This document shows, one piece after another, positions 35,692-47,500 of a DNA stretch of 64,000 nucleotides. This DNA comes from Larimichthys crocea. Its lineage: Eukaryota; Chordata; Actinopteri; Sciaenidae. A model generated the notes under the pieces. The model was not told the DNA's origin. It saw only the letters and a list, made by a program, of their open reading frames with translations, and ran no database searches. The DNA lies in NCBI RefSeq assembly GCF_000972845.2, contig NC_040033.1, positions 5,843,726 through 5,907,725 of the forward strand, read 5' to 3'. How positions within the stretch are numbered: position 1 is the stretch's first letter; each line of letters opens with the position of its first letter. The translations under genes were made by a program, and so were the position numbers.

Positions 35692-36689
35692 CTAGTTCAG
35701 ATTGGAAAAGTGACACCAGTCAGTGTTGTCAGAACGCATGATGCAGAATTTGCTTGATTTCTGAGTTTGCAGGAAATGGAAATAACATGTGGTGGTGAGA
35801 CAACTTGAGGAAGATGGATGGAAATAGAAATAATACAACATGTGTTATTTTAATTAGTAACTGCTTTCCAAAATTGCAGTTTGATTTCTGATAAATCTTT
35901 TGAGTATGCTGATTCACTTCTTAAATGTCCAAGAACACAAAGAAGAAGTGACTCAGCGAAATTAATCCATGTGTCTTTACAAAATGGTTCTTGATGCTCC
36001 ACGTCTTTGCTTATTTTTGGATTGGTGGTTCTGACCGTTGCAAATTCAGCCAGCTGAAGCTCCTCATGCAGGACTTTGTGAAACCAAAAGCTTGAGCCCT
36101 CTAAAAGCTTACAATGACTGAGCTGAATGCTTGAATACAATACCTGAATGATCTCCCTGACATTGTAGTTTTAGTTGCATAAACTTGAGACAACCAGATC
36201 AAAATCCTCCATGGGTTGCTTTGAAATGGACTGACAAGTAGCACATTTTGTTACATGAGATTGTCGCTATTTTTCTATTCCAATTATCCAAGAACTTGAA
36301 CCACAGAAGCCCCTGACTGTTTGTTTTTGCAAGAGCTTGGCCGCTGAATCTGCTGCTGTTCGTGTCAGCGGTCCACACACATCTCCTGCTCTGGGGTGAA
36401 GGTTGAACTTTAGAGTATCTCCACGTATAAAGCCTTCTGCTTGATTGTTATTTTAATCTTTTTGCCATGGCCCATTATTGTTATCCATGGTAATCAGTAG
36501 CTCATTTGTTAGAAATTAAACTCAGCAGCACTCAAGCAGTCTGTTATATTCCCAGTTGGTTTACCTATTACTGCCTTGTCCTTGTCATCTTACAAAAGCT
36601 CAGCCAGTCATCATGAATTTGTCATCAGCCTCAAAAAAACACATCAATAAAGTAGTTCAAGCTTGTCCCCTTCAATTCAAAACCATCTC
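35692..36689. other. Unassigned non-coding DNA
   Basis: No gene or recognised repeat. The 96-codon minus-strand frame (35850-36140) shows no domain. Confidence 0.5.
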
Positions 36690-37315
36690 CTGAATAAAAA
36701 AATAAATCATTTCTTTTAGAATAAGTTATACAAGCACTAATATTCTCCGGACTTGACTACTGTAACTAACTTCTCTCTGGTATAAATCAGAAATCACTCT
36801 CTCACCTCCAGCTTGTGCAAAATGCAGCAGCTACGCTTCTGACTGGTTTTAACAGACGACAGCAACATTACACCGACTTTAGCTTCTCTTCATTGGCTCA
36901 CTGTTTGATTTTAGAATCGATTTTTAAGATTTTACTGATCACTTTTAAGGCACGTCAGGGGCTGGCTCCAAGTGGGACACGAGGCTCGCAGAAGCAGTGA
37001 ATTCTTTTAAATCACTTCTTAAAACATATTTTTATGGACTGGCATTAATGTGATGTTTGTCTTTTTAACTTTCTTTTTTGCAACTTAACTTGAATTAAAT
37101 CATTCTATTTCACTGTGTTATTATTTTATTTTTGTTATGTGGTTGTTTATGTAATCTATGCATTTCTTAACTTTAAATGATATTTTTAACTGCTTTATAT
37201 GTCTTCTAAATGTTGTTGGTTCTTATTTTGAGTATTTTGTTCATGCTTGTCTGTCAAAGCACTCTGTAAACGCTGTTTTTAAAGGTGCTATATAAATAAA
37301 GGTATTTTTATTTTT
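36690..37315 (+). pseudogene. Broken 3' end of a non-LTR retrotransposon (Rex1/L2-like LINE)
   Basis: One frame from 36749 reads GLDYCN, stop (TAA 36767-36769), LLSGINQKSL, then LQLVQNAAATLLTGFNRR and FKILLITFKARQGLAPS before a stop at 36998. This is the C-terminal thumb-like region of fish LINE reverse transcriptases, whose usual text has D-C-N-S-L, L-Q-x-V-Q-N-A-A-A-R, A-S-L-H-W-L-P and F-K-I-L-L-x-T-F-K-A. The ASLHWL words appear in another frame near 36879, so paired indels are present. From 36991 a third frame reads EAVNSFKSLLKT and then YFYGLALM, stop, the usual end of the protein. The 3' end has ctatataaataaagg near 37291. The copy is dead: it has an in-frame stop, frameshifts and an internal deletion. 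Whether it is Rex1, Babar or L2 cannot be told by eye. Confidence 0.8.
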
Positions 37316-37879
37316 TAATGTAGCCAAAATTCAGCTGCTTATTGAGGCAATTCATTTATTTGAAGGCCATTTTCCCAGTAGCAAAACTTGTAGGGAGCAA
37401 TTGTCTGTAACCTCATCTACATTCACAATCGCCCAGCTGTGTTTGTGATGGAGTTCAAACTGTTATGCTTCAAAGTTTCTCTACAACTGTGATATTTTTT
37501 ATTTATTTTAACCTAGCTATGAACAAAGTGCATTTGTTCAGGCATTGTTTTTGTCTGCAGGCTGCAAGATCATATAGTTGTCTTTGAAGTCTTTTCTGAT
37601 GTCTCTTTCCAATTAGGATTTATATTTTATGTTTTCAAGCTTTGAAATATTTGAGATCATTCTCCGCCCAATCTCCAACCTGAAAACAAGGTTTTACCCT
37701 GCAGGTTGTCAGATTATGGTTCCTATTAGCCACCTACCTCTTGCTGTGCAAACTGAAAATCTTTCTCTTAAACATCTAGTTTCTTTGCTCTTACTTTGCC
37801 TTTTTTCTTTTATTCATATTTTATTCTCATGAGACTTTACTCGACACTACTGTAGAAGAAAAAAAGCTTCTTTTAAAAC
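37316..37879. other. Unassigned, possibly LINE-derived
   Basis: No clear protein similarity is seen. It lies between two LINE fragments in the same orientation and may be decayed LINE sequence. A T-rich tract lies at 37790-37830. Confidence 0.35.
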
Positions 37880-37952
37880 GGTGTACCTCAAGGCTGCATT
37901 CTAGATCCCATAGTATTGTATGCCTACTATGCTGTTGACTTTCAGTTCTACA
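37880..37952 (+). pseudogene. Reverse-transcriptase core fragment of a LINE
   Basis: The frame from 37880 reads GVPQGCILDP, IVLYAYYAVDF and QFY. Fish LINE reverse transcriptases have G-V-P-Q-G-S-x-L-G-P followed some 25-30 residues later by Y-A-D-D-T-Q-x-Y. Here the second motif is changed to YAVDFQFY, so one catalytic Asp is lost, and the spacer between the two motifs is deleted to a few residues. It is a dead copy. Since the core lies downstream of the C-terminal fragment at 36690 in the same orientation, it is a second insertion or a rearranged element. Confidence 0.65.
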
Positions 37953-38084
37953 CTTTTTAGGCATTTAAATCTTTGTAAACTCACAGATGTATTAAGAGAA
38001 AATGATGTTCTAAGATGCTGCCCCATTCTTGGTTTTCATGTTTTTGAGCCCAAAGAGTATACTTGAGTTTTTCTCTGGGTGAAT

Positions 38085-38345
38085 TAGAGACCTACTCTGA
38101 CTGAGCCTGCTGCACACATAAACGGCATGAAATGCTTGATTGATACGGCTCTACTCATATTTTAAATCCTGTTGGACTCAACGGTAACGATCAGTTGTGC
38201 CAGATGGCCGCCCACCATGTGCTCAGTTCTGCTCAAGGTTTCTGCCTCTTAAAGGAAGTTTTTTTTCGTTGGCACCGTCGCCAAGTGCTTGCTCATGGTG
38301 GGAATTATTCAGTATGGAGATCACTTCTAGCACTCTGTGACGTTA
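38085..38345 (+). repeat. Interspersed repeat ('ctgctcaaggtttctgcctc' family)
   Basis: Blocks cagttctgctcaaggtttct, gcctcttaaaggaag, the T-run, caccgtcgccaagtgcttgc and tcatggtgggaatt are in the order of a widespread teleost repeat. A relative with gttctgcctct and a late ataaaatttgattgaa lies at 57245-57415. Upstream (38085-38194) the match is weaker. Confidence 0.65.
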
Positions 38346-40230
38346 GGAGCTCTAGTTGGATGAAAACCATCGTAGACTTTTAGACTGACGTGGGCTTTGT
38401 TCGACACCATAGATCTGCATTGCACTATACTGTGAGTGAGCTCACTTTACATGCGTCAGTGAAAATCCCAGAATAATATGCTCTACAAAGCATCGGTGAC
38501 GGTTTAGGGAGCTCAAGGGATCTATATCCCCCCCACTGAGCTGTGCACTACTGCATACAAAACCTCATAAACATTTTTATGTTGTTGGTCCTGTAAGGCT
38601 GCGTTGATGAGTGTTTGGTGTGTGGCTACTAAATAAACAGCCAAATCCTCCATGTGTCATCATATTAAAAAAAAAGGGGGAAACTCACTGTTGGAATCAC
38701 TGTCATACATTCATTATGAATAATTTAGTGCCCAGCTGATGTGGACAGTATAGCTTCTGCTGCAGGATTCATACAGTCGGAGACAGATGTCAAACACAGA
38801 GCTATTTCTGTGTGTCCGGTATCCTGGTCCAAGATTGCAAAGAATGTCACTCGTATCAGGCGTTTCTGTTCGTATTGTTTTGCAGATTCGATTGCCGTGG
38901 CGGTATTAAATGTGTGGTCCTGCACAGTACAATCACAAAGCAGTAGGGGCTCAAATGAGTGATTGCAGGGAGGCAGCGGGGACACAATGATCTCAGCGGT
39001 TGTATTCACAAGGATGCTTATGTGAACCAAATATGGCAAGATTCGCTTTAATGTCAGGTTCCAACCTGTGATTGCACATTAGCTTGAGAGACTGTTGCTC
39101 TCCAGCACTGTAATTACCTACGGTAAGTGTCTTCAGCCAAGAGAATGGCAGCTCACACAGGCAGGGGGTGGACTTTGTCTCAATTAGTCTGCTCTGTTTC
39201 ATCTCCTTTTCTCTGCAAAGACAACAGTAGCAGGGAGATTGGCGTTTGTCCTGCGTACGGCTGGTGGGGGCGCCCCATTCTCTCTTTGACACAACAGAGA
39301 AATGTCACTGAATAAAACAGGAAGCATTCAAAAGCTTCTTTTGAAGCGAAAGCGTTCGTTTTGAAGTCTGACATTGCTCTACAGTCGAATTGTGATCTGT
39401 AAATGAATTGCATCCTTTCTGATGAAGGGACTCGGTGGTAACATCTGCTGCCTTCTGTGAAAGCAGACTCTGATAGAGGTTTGATTGCTGACAGCTTATG
39501 ATAAGTCACTTATGACAATTTGTCTTTTTTGTCTCCAGTGTTTTATTCGTGCTGTTCCCATTAATGCTCAGTCTGGAGAAGGCCAGGTCTTTGCCCAGCT
39601 TAGTTTGTCATGCGTTATCAAACAAGGTGGTTCCAGTTTTGAATGTTCTTTTCTTCACAATTAGAGAATCAAGCAAATGGAAGCTTCCATCACATTAATA
39701 TAGCATGGTACTTGAGAATTACATACTTTAAAAAGTGCTCTCAGAGATTTAAAAAGCCTCTCCTGACCTCTCCGCAGCATTTCATAGCCGAGCAAAAGTG
39801 TTAAAAGGGAAACTGAATCACCGGGAGGTCTTTGCTTTCTGTGTGTCCGTTTCATCATGTTCCAGTCTACCAGGAGCTATATGCGGTTACAAAAGCTCAC
39901 AGAGGGCAAGAGGCAGAACTGTCATCATGACACGGCACCGGGGTGTCAGAGGGGGCAGGCGGCACTATAGGCAAGGTCTGCCAGTGCCGTGTGAGACGCT
40001 GGCGTCAGTCGGAACAGGACAAAGCCACGAATGTCACGAATGTCTCACCAGCCATTTATGTAAAAAAAAATGCCGGAGAACAGAGAGGGAGTGTGACGGT
40101 GGTGCTCTTTCTATTCTTAGGTCATGCAGACTTAAAGTGTTTTTACATGCTGCAAGGGGCGAAAAAGTTTCTGACCAAAGCTGCCATGACTTCTTCATAA
40201 AACTGTTTACTGATGTCCTCTGGAGTGGTG
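38346..40230. other. Unassigned non-coding DNA
   Basis: No gene is recognised. The 152-codon plus-strand frame at 39798-40256 is the longest in the window, but it is poor in hydrophobic runs and has no domain. The overlapping 85-codon frame has equal claim, so both look like chance. Confidence 0.5.
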
Positions 40231-40242
40231 AAAAACTGATTG

Positions 40243-40274
40243 ATGGCTCAGTCTAATAAGTTAGACTGAGCCAT
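40243..40274. repeat. Perfect 14-bp inverted repeat (hairpin, 4-base loop)
   Basis: The left arm ATGGCTCAGTCTAA (40243-40256) and right arm TTAGACTGAGCCAT (40261-40274) are exact complements around TAAG. Further out, AAACTG (40233-40238) and CAGTTT (40284-40289) pair again after mismatches. Function is unknown. Confidence 0.95.
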
Positions 40275-40289
40275 TTCTTTCTACAGTTT

Positions 40290-41264
40290 ATTTTTTAGTT
40301 GGTATTTGCTGATTTGTTTTTCAAACCAAGTTTCCTAGGTGTATTGTCTGCAGTTTGAAAATGTCACAGTGATATTACGGTTCGTTTTGGCATTGTTGGC
40401 AGTAATTATCACGCATTTGCAAAAATGGAAAGTGGTTTTGAGCACAGCTCCACTGCGAGGGAGCATTTTACCAGCATTTCATATCTGCAAAACATTGGAC
40501 TCGATTCAGTGGATTGCTCATTGAGGAGAAGTAAATGTGCGTGTTAACCTGACAAACCATCTGGGAAGTCGTCCTTGGACACTGTTTGAAAAAGGCCAGG
40601 CACTTTAAAAAAAATACTTGGCAGCTGATTGGATGAACCATCTGTCCATCACCATCTATCACAGGCAAACTTCAATCAATCACATCAGCTTGAGTCAGCC
40701 GGTAAATGAAACTCTTGCCAAAGCCAGTTGGGCGAAGAGACGTCTTTTCCGTGGGGGGAAAGCCTTCAGTGCTGCTCTTTGCTCTTCTTTCAGTGAGGAA
40801 ATTCTCACTGATTCGGATTACTGATGCAAGCAGCAACTACGCTAACCTCTTCTGGAGCTGCCATGGGTGTTTCTGAATGAACAGCCGCTTCACGCAGCAT
40901 CATACAGAGCATTAAACCACACTCCTTAGCTCCTTACAGGACACTGGTTGGTCAAAACAACTGTGGGTCAGACACACAGTGCATTGCTTGAAGCCTGGCA
41001 GGATGGATCCTGGTGTGAATTCATGATCTTGCCTTGCAAGGTTATATGCATGTTGGTTTCTGACTAAATTTAACCTCAGTGAACTCTGACCTGTACTATT
41101 GACCGGTTGCAAATCATATTCGTAACCGTAAGACGTTATTATATCTGTGTCTGTCTTACTACCAAATAGATGAGCTCGCTACATTAAAATCTTTAGATAT
41201 AGCCAGTTTATTTCAAGTAGATGACACACAAGATGTGGCTAATTCAAATCAATGTTACCTTGAT
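40290..41264. other. Unassigned non-coding DNA
   Basis: No gene or recognised repeat. Confidence 0.5.
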
Positions 41265-41345
41265 GATGTGGTCCCAAGTCCCAAGCCCACCATCCATGGG
41301 TGGACTGGGACAAAAAATCGGCCCTGGCATTTTGGACCAGAGCAG
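41265..41345 (+). repeat. Possible repeat fragment ('ctggcattttggaccag' word)
   Basis: The stretch ggtggactgggacaaaaaat, cggccctggcattttggacc, agagcagcccac resembles part of a teleost repeat with similar words. It is only tentative. Confidence 0.3.
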
Positions 41346-41396
41346 CCCACAACAACAATAATCTCTGCAGGTCAATCCTGAATTCACCACCCACGC

Positions 41397-41449
41397 TGTT
41401 TTCAGACACTGTTTTCAGACACTGTTCTCGGGCAACTGTTTCCGACACC
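41397..41449 (+). repeat. Short tandem repeat, ~13-bp unit, about 4 copies
   Basis: Two exact units TGTTTTCAGACAC (41397-41409, 41410-41422) are followed by two diverged units, the third of about 14 bases. Confidence 0.85.
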
Positions 41450-44400
41450 ATCTGGCATTAAGTGAAGCGCTCAGATAAATCTGGCAGCTGCATCTGACTG
41501 CCCAGAGCAACTTGGGCAAGTGTTTTGTAGTTGGAGACATGTTTTTAGGTGTCTATAAGAGATCAGAGAGAGAGAAGGGACAGGAATCTGACCGTCCACA
41601 TGAGGACAGACGTGAATTCTTTGAGGTTTGATCACCGGAAGTGTTAAAGCCACAAGGAAATGTTTGATTTTGACTTTTTACTATTGTTCCCGCTCTAATA
41701 AAACTGCCAAGTCATTTTCTGTTGATGGTTCACTTTAATGTCAAAAAACCGCTCGTCTGCAGGCTTGAAAGATTTGCATGCCAGGTATCATCTATTCCCT
41801 CAAGTCACAATCCCCATAAAACTCATTGCTTTCCCCTCCCCTTGCCCCCTGCGCAGGTGACAAGCTAAAATGAGAGATAGCTCCATTTGCTTCCTATAGC
41901 TAATTGGATTAGTGCTTAAGGCACTACAATAACGGCTGAATTTAGAGAGGCAGGCGGAGAGAATGGGGGAGTGGGGAGCTGAGTGTTGGAGCCAATTTTC
42001 CAGTGAAATGAGCTTTGCTCCAGGTGAAGAGAGAACTCCTGCAGAGAAAAAGAGAAGCTCTGTGTTGGAAGATTTTATGCTACGGGATGCAGTAATGTGT
42101 CAGAGAATTTACAGTCGGCGTGTTACAAGACGGAGCACAGAGTTGTAAACGGCATGTTTATATCACCGTCACAATGCAGCAAATTAATTACATGTCCTGA
42201 TAGGAGACGACTGTGTCCTCTTTGTGTCGCGGCTGATTAGCTGGAGGGAATGTGTCAGTTTTAGATAAGAGCGCAGCTCCGATGTTCCGTCTTCATCAGT
42301 GTTATTAACATTCAAAGGTGTGTTTTAAAAGATGCATTGTTTACGTCGTTCTTCCTGCCTTTGGCTCCATGTCTTACTGTGTTTAACACCACCAAATATT
42401 TAGTACAATATCCAGAAATTAGTGTCAGCTAAAGTGTTAATGTGTCTTTATTGTTGGATGCAGTGTTGTAACCCTATTTACTTTATGAAGTATAAGTGCT
42501 AATATAGTTGACTATATTTATTTTATGTGAATAGGTACCTCAGCAGGAGTTGTTGTTAGCTAATGAAAAACCCATTAAACATCATGCACCCTTTTTATAT
42601 AATGGGAAAATAGTTGTATAAGTCAATATCATTAAACTTTTAAAGTTATTACATGTAGAATTGGGGTTGGTTATGGGATCTTTTAACCCTCCAGACAGTA
42701 GAATTGTTAAATGTTGCTGCAGTTCACCGAGAACTAATATGAGAGTTCAAGCTCCATCTCAAAAACAGGAAGTATAACAGACGACAGAAATGTGGCAGGA
42801 GGTAGTTGCTTTAGCAACTTATGAGAAAAGATCTTTTGAATTTATGCGGAAAAGTCACCACGACCCAGTCAGTCCTTTGCTGGGTCTTTGGCGAGCCCTG
42901 TGGAAAATAGCATCCATTTCTAGCAATGACGGGTCAAGAGCTCCTTCACAACCCAATCTTACAACTGCCATAATATTGTAAAAAAGATTACTGTGTATTT
43001 CCAGTCACGGCAATTTGAACTAAATACATTCTGTTTTTTAATACACTGGAAATTATTTGAAAAATGTCAGGCTCTCCAGAGCGCTGTAGTGAAAGTATTA
43101 TGTAGGGTCTGCGACACAGTCATCCTTGACTTTACAAACCAAATGGCACCAATGAGAGAAATTTCCAAATCCTGCATCGAAAGGCTGCATTGAAATGTCA
43201 TACTGTTGTTTAATACGTAAAAAAAAGAATGTTAGATATTTTAACGTGTACCAGAACTTTAGCTTGAAACCAGCAGTACATAAAGCGGATATTATTTTGA
43301 TTTAAGTAGTAAGAATAAATACCTGACAGCAGCAACAGCGTAACATACAATGGGTGGACAGCGACCAAGACGATTTTGGAATGACGTCAATAAGGTTTCA
43401 TTTGCACAGGTTACCACGGTTACCTGTCTCCAATGGGCAAAAGTGTCTGAAAAGATACATACTACTGTTTATTCACACAAAAGTTTGTTAAATGACTTAT
43501 TGGGTAAGCTTGGATTCGGACACAGTGAGTAACTTTCATATTTTTACTAAGGAGAATAATGTATATTTTGTATTTTTATGTCGCCGTATGCTGCAGTGAA
43601 AATATGGGTGGCTTTCTCAGAGGTGAGTTCAGCCATCGTTATGTCTCTGTTAAAACATTTCCTCAGTCTTCCTGCAGCTTGGCAGGCTGCCTCAGCAATC
43701 ATCGGGGCAGAGTGACTAAGGCAGTAAAAAAAAAACAAAAAAAAAACAGCATACAATGGTGGGAAATTACACAGGAAGTCCATTCAAGCTTTGAAAAATC
43801 TATTAATTAGCGTATTGGCATGAAACCTCTCACTCAGATTATTTGTTCACTTCACCTGCAGTCACCTTCTCTGATAACTGTGTTGACAGTTTCTCTGCTC
43901 ACCGCTTCTGACTAACTGTAAATCTGCACAAAGCAGCGTTGAACACTGGCAGCTCCAGATGGTGGCAGGAAGGAAGGCGTTTGCAAAATGCGTATGTACA
44001 GAATTCATGTAACCCGATGGAAGCTCACACCGCATAACTGTGTTTACTAATTAGCATAACGGACGGGGGAGGCAATAGGTTTGACGTAGTAATTTACGGA
44101 GAAATGTCACACCTATAGCAAGTACCATAAGGACGACTACTGCTCCAAGTTGTGAGAGCAGTCAAACCTCGTCATCAGAAATAAACTTAATCCGTCTTAG
44201 GTCCTCTGAGGCTGGGGCCCATATAGAGACTTGTGCTGTCAACAACTGCCATGCTTAGGTCTGAGCTCCGCCAAACTGCCAGCCGTGATAAAGAAAACGT
44301 CGGAGCCTCACCTGAGCTTTGCTCGTTTATAACCTGTAGGGCGTGGTGGGTGGAGACTGGGTGTTGGCCTCTGCTGGAGAGCTCAGGAAGTGGTTCTTGC

Positions 44401-46335
44401 ATTATATGTATGAGCCTGCCTGACGTCCCAAGGGGCTTGAAATCTGAACAATGCTTCCAGAGACAAGCCACGAGAGACAGTGTGGCTGCTGCAGCAGCTC
44501 ATGCAAAATGGAGGCGGTTGTTCCCTTTGAGTAAATAATCAAATAATCAAAATTTGTATCCTTGAGGCCTAAGAAACGTTTTGCAGGGCTCCCTACTGGC
44601 TCATCTGGTGGAGCGTCACAACACAGCCATGACTCTGTTCTCCAAGCGACTTCAAACCCCATGAGGAGTGCTTCAGAAGCTTGCCCACCAAACTTTGTTT
44701 ACTTGCTCAGATTTGGTAATTGTTCCCTGGTTTATGTGCTTCTAAATGTTCTTCCAATTGTTTCCTCTTTGGCTGTCTTTACAATAAGAAGTTTGCACAG
44801 GGTGTTTTATTTTGAAAAGCCATTTCTGTGTTTGACTTCTGGGCAAGCTCGAGCTGCTCTGTGCAGATTGACGCGGGATCAATAATACAACGGCCATCTA
44901 TCCTCGGCATTCGTTGCTGGCCCCTGCTGGGGTTCGACTAGAACAGTCGCGATCAGCTCCGGCTACCATGGCGCACAAGGAACGCGTCACAGCCATGCCC
45001 GGTGGAATTTTAGCCAGCAGCCCTGGTTCAACTTTCTCTGTTCAATAAAAGCTTAGAAGAAGAAAGAAAACCCACGTTGTTTACATTAACGTTTGCATGC
45101 TAGTACTCCTCTTTGAATTCATCTTTGTTGGTCAGTGTTGCCAGATTTGATGGACAAAAAGTGGTCCAATTATTTCTGGAATATACACAAAGATTTTGTT
45201 GGTGTGAAGAATCCACATGGTACAAAAACCATCCACCCAACTGGATGGAAGATAAATAAATGCGTGTAGCAGTCGCTGTCAGGAAGCACGGGGGAAGAAA
45301 TCACTCTGAGGCACGACATTAAAACATGACACAAAATAGAAAATTGCTGAGACGCATGGAGAAGACATGGACTTAGGGCCATTCTACGTTGCTGATTTAT
45401 CTGATGAAAGAGGTAATTTAGCGCTTCTGCGTTGATTTGTGGATGTTCTTCATGCCCTGTCCACCCGGATCAATATGGGTGTCAGAGGTATGGCCCTAAA
45501 TTACTGTTAGATGCTCATTACGAATCAAAGCTCAATAGAATTGTGGGTGTTAGTATGGTGTGTATGTGTGTGTACTGCACCTGTGAGTGCGTCTTTCTGA
45601 AGTGCCTGCCAATAAACACCAAGGCCATGGTGTGGTTTGAGTTGCAGAGGTTTAATCAACCCTCTCTCTCACACACACACAAATAAAAACCAGTGGGGAA
45701 AAAGACCAAACTCTCCTTGAAGTTACCTTCTGAAATCACAGGTCCCTTCGTATACAATATAATATATAGCAAATAATGTTGCAGTGCAGATAAAAACATG
45801 AAAAAGTATGTCCACAATGGGATGATCAAAGGGCAGAAAAAGCAATAAAAGAAGTGTGTCTATCCATCAACGGGCTGCTGAACACCAAGAATGATCTGAG
45901 TCTCAGGTGGACTGGATGCCTGACAGAGACTCTCCTCTCTAAATCACATGGCTGCTCTCTTATTTCCTGGATGACTGGACAGTTTCTGCCTTCAGCCATG
46001 TACAAAACAAGCAACTTCTGAAAGGGAAACTTCACCAGTCAGTCAACGGCGAGTCACATTTATGTATTATTGATTTTTTTTTTTTTTTATTTGTTCTTGC
46101 TCACAGCCAAGTCGGCGCATCCTATGAGGCTTTAAGAATTAATAGAACTCTGCACACACTTTGTAAACGTAACGGTATTTCAACACCGTGGCGCTTTCTG
46201 CTTTGAAATTGTGTTGACCATTGTTATGGGTTTACCAACTATAGTGTGCCTTTAATGAATTTTTCCCCTTGGAACCTCCAGAGTGACCGTATATGTATTT
46301 ATCTTATAGCACACCTTGGCTTCTCATTTATACAC
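41450..46335. other. Unassigned non-coding DNA
   Basis: No gene is recognised over almost 5 kb. A GC-richer patch at 44160-44660 has overlapping open frames on both strands (up to 101 codons) with no domain. At 45040-45075 an aataaaagcttag word runs into an AGAA-rich tail. (CT)4(CA)5 lies at 45662-45680. A T-run of about 15 lies near 46075. Confidence 0.45.
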
Positions 46336-46432
46336 AGTGGCAGAAGAAGTTTTCAGATCATTTCGTACTTCAATTCAACAGCGTAAAAATACTACATAAT
46401 TATACTAGCCCTGCATTTTAACTCTTACTTAA
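46336..46432 (+). repeat. Host repeat, left part ('agtggcagaagaagttttcagatc')
   Basis: Blocks agtggcagaagaag, ttcagatcatttcgtactt, gtaaaaatactacata, ctagccctgcatttta and the final cttacttaa are the 5' part of a very common percomorph repeat with 'gtaaaaatac' and 'gtaaaagta' words. It is cut by the insertion at 46429 and continues at 47404. Confidence 0.75.
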
Positions 46433-47407
46433 AGGTCCAATGTGTTTGCAGAATAAGAAACGCTGTATACGCTGTATTTTTTTTTTTAAGAAAAACCCTT
46501 TAATAAGGAAGACTGGATTCAAAGTATCAAAGTTTAAGATGAATTTATTATTCTTGTCCAGGAGGGAGAGTTTAACAGTGCAACACACAAAAAGAGGGTC
46601 AAAGAAAAGGCTCCCCGAGGAGCTCTAACAGTTGGTTCTTATACATTTTTTTTAATGGGCTGTCTCGGACACCTCCCCACTGATACAGAGAATAACATAA
46701 CGTCCTTTTTTGGTTTTCTGCTCAGTAATGAGCATTATGTTTTATATCCAACTGATGCTTCTCTAACCTGTCTCTCTTGTCCTTGTACTCTTCATTTATA
46801 ATTATCTCTCCCTCTCAGCCTCAGTAAAACACAGACCAAATAAGGGAAGTGCACGAGACGTGCAAAAAACAGGATAGACACACACACTATATGAATTAAA
46901 ACATCTGAACCTCAGAAAATCCTAATTTTTGTAACAGTAATTATCTTTTTGTTAGTATATAATCATCTGAAAATGAGTCTTTGTATCTATAGATGCCACA
47001 GGTCGTCGTCTAACAGTAACCTTTGAAGTAAAGCCAACATAGAAAAGCAAAAACTGCAGTTCCTCAAACAGCCACTTGAGGTCGGTTACAGAACAAGTCA
47101 GTCTCCATAGGCCCCCATATTAAAATGTCCAACTTCACAGCATAAATAAACATGTTTACAGCCAAGATGTCAGCAGGCCAGAGTCACCACATTGAGCTAT
47201 GGTCCTCTACCATGGTAGTGTGCACCATGTTTCTACAGTAGCTCAAAATGACCAAACTAAACATTGGCTCTAGATTATTACTTTATCTTTATCATGCATT
47301 TCACAGCCACCGTAGTTTCTCCTCCATGCAAGGACAGAGGGTGAGGCGACATGGTTGCAATCACTAAACCACTACACGCCACCACATCCTAGACACTGGT
47401 CCTTTAA
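46429..47407. mobile_element. TTAA-flanked MITE-like element nested in a host repeat
   Basis: TTAA flanks both ends (46429-46432 and 47404-47407). The inside ends are AGGTCCAATGT at the left and ACACTGGTCCT at the right, an 11-base terminal inverted repeat with two mismatches. The bases outside read cttac and gtaaaagta, which rejoin through one TTAA into the expected host-repeat text. No transposase is encoded, so it is non-autonomous. TTAA duplication is the piggyBac signature, but a 3-base TTA/TAA target as in PIF/Harbinger elements would also fit. A copy of another repeat (47045-47163) lies inside it. Confidence 0.75.
47045..47163 (+). repeat. 'actgcagttcctcaaacg' repeat, partial copy 1
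   Basis: This 119-base segment matches the first third of the copies at 51957, 59232 and 63737, with several substitutions. It stops at gtttacagcc, after which sequence of the surrounding element resumes. It is older than the copies at 59232 and 63737. Confidence 0.8.
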
Positions 47408-47500
47408 GTAAAAGTATCATTAGCTGAAGTGCACTTAAATAATCAAAAATACACGTACTTGTATATTTACATGGAGAATTGTACTGCTGTAGGCAGCGTG
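47408..47500 (+). repeat. Host repeat, right part
   Basis: It continues gtaaaagtatcattagctga, agtgcacttaaataatcaaa, acacgtacttg. This is the downstream part of the host repeat interrupted at 46432. Further copies of the family lie at 55020 (reverse) and 63385. Confidence 0.7.

Noticed and set aside
39798..40256. 152-codon plus-strand open frame, the longest in the window
   Set aside because: It overlaps another open frame of equal quality, shows no domain, and its end runs into a palindrome.
44187..44662. Overlapping open frames on both strands in a GC-richer patch
   Set aside because: Neither strand shows a domain or paired splice sites, and both being open suggests chance.
44925..44960. 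Second tRNA-like 'gggttcgacta' word
   Set aside because: No upstream A-box or clover-leaf pairing is visible at the right spacing.
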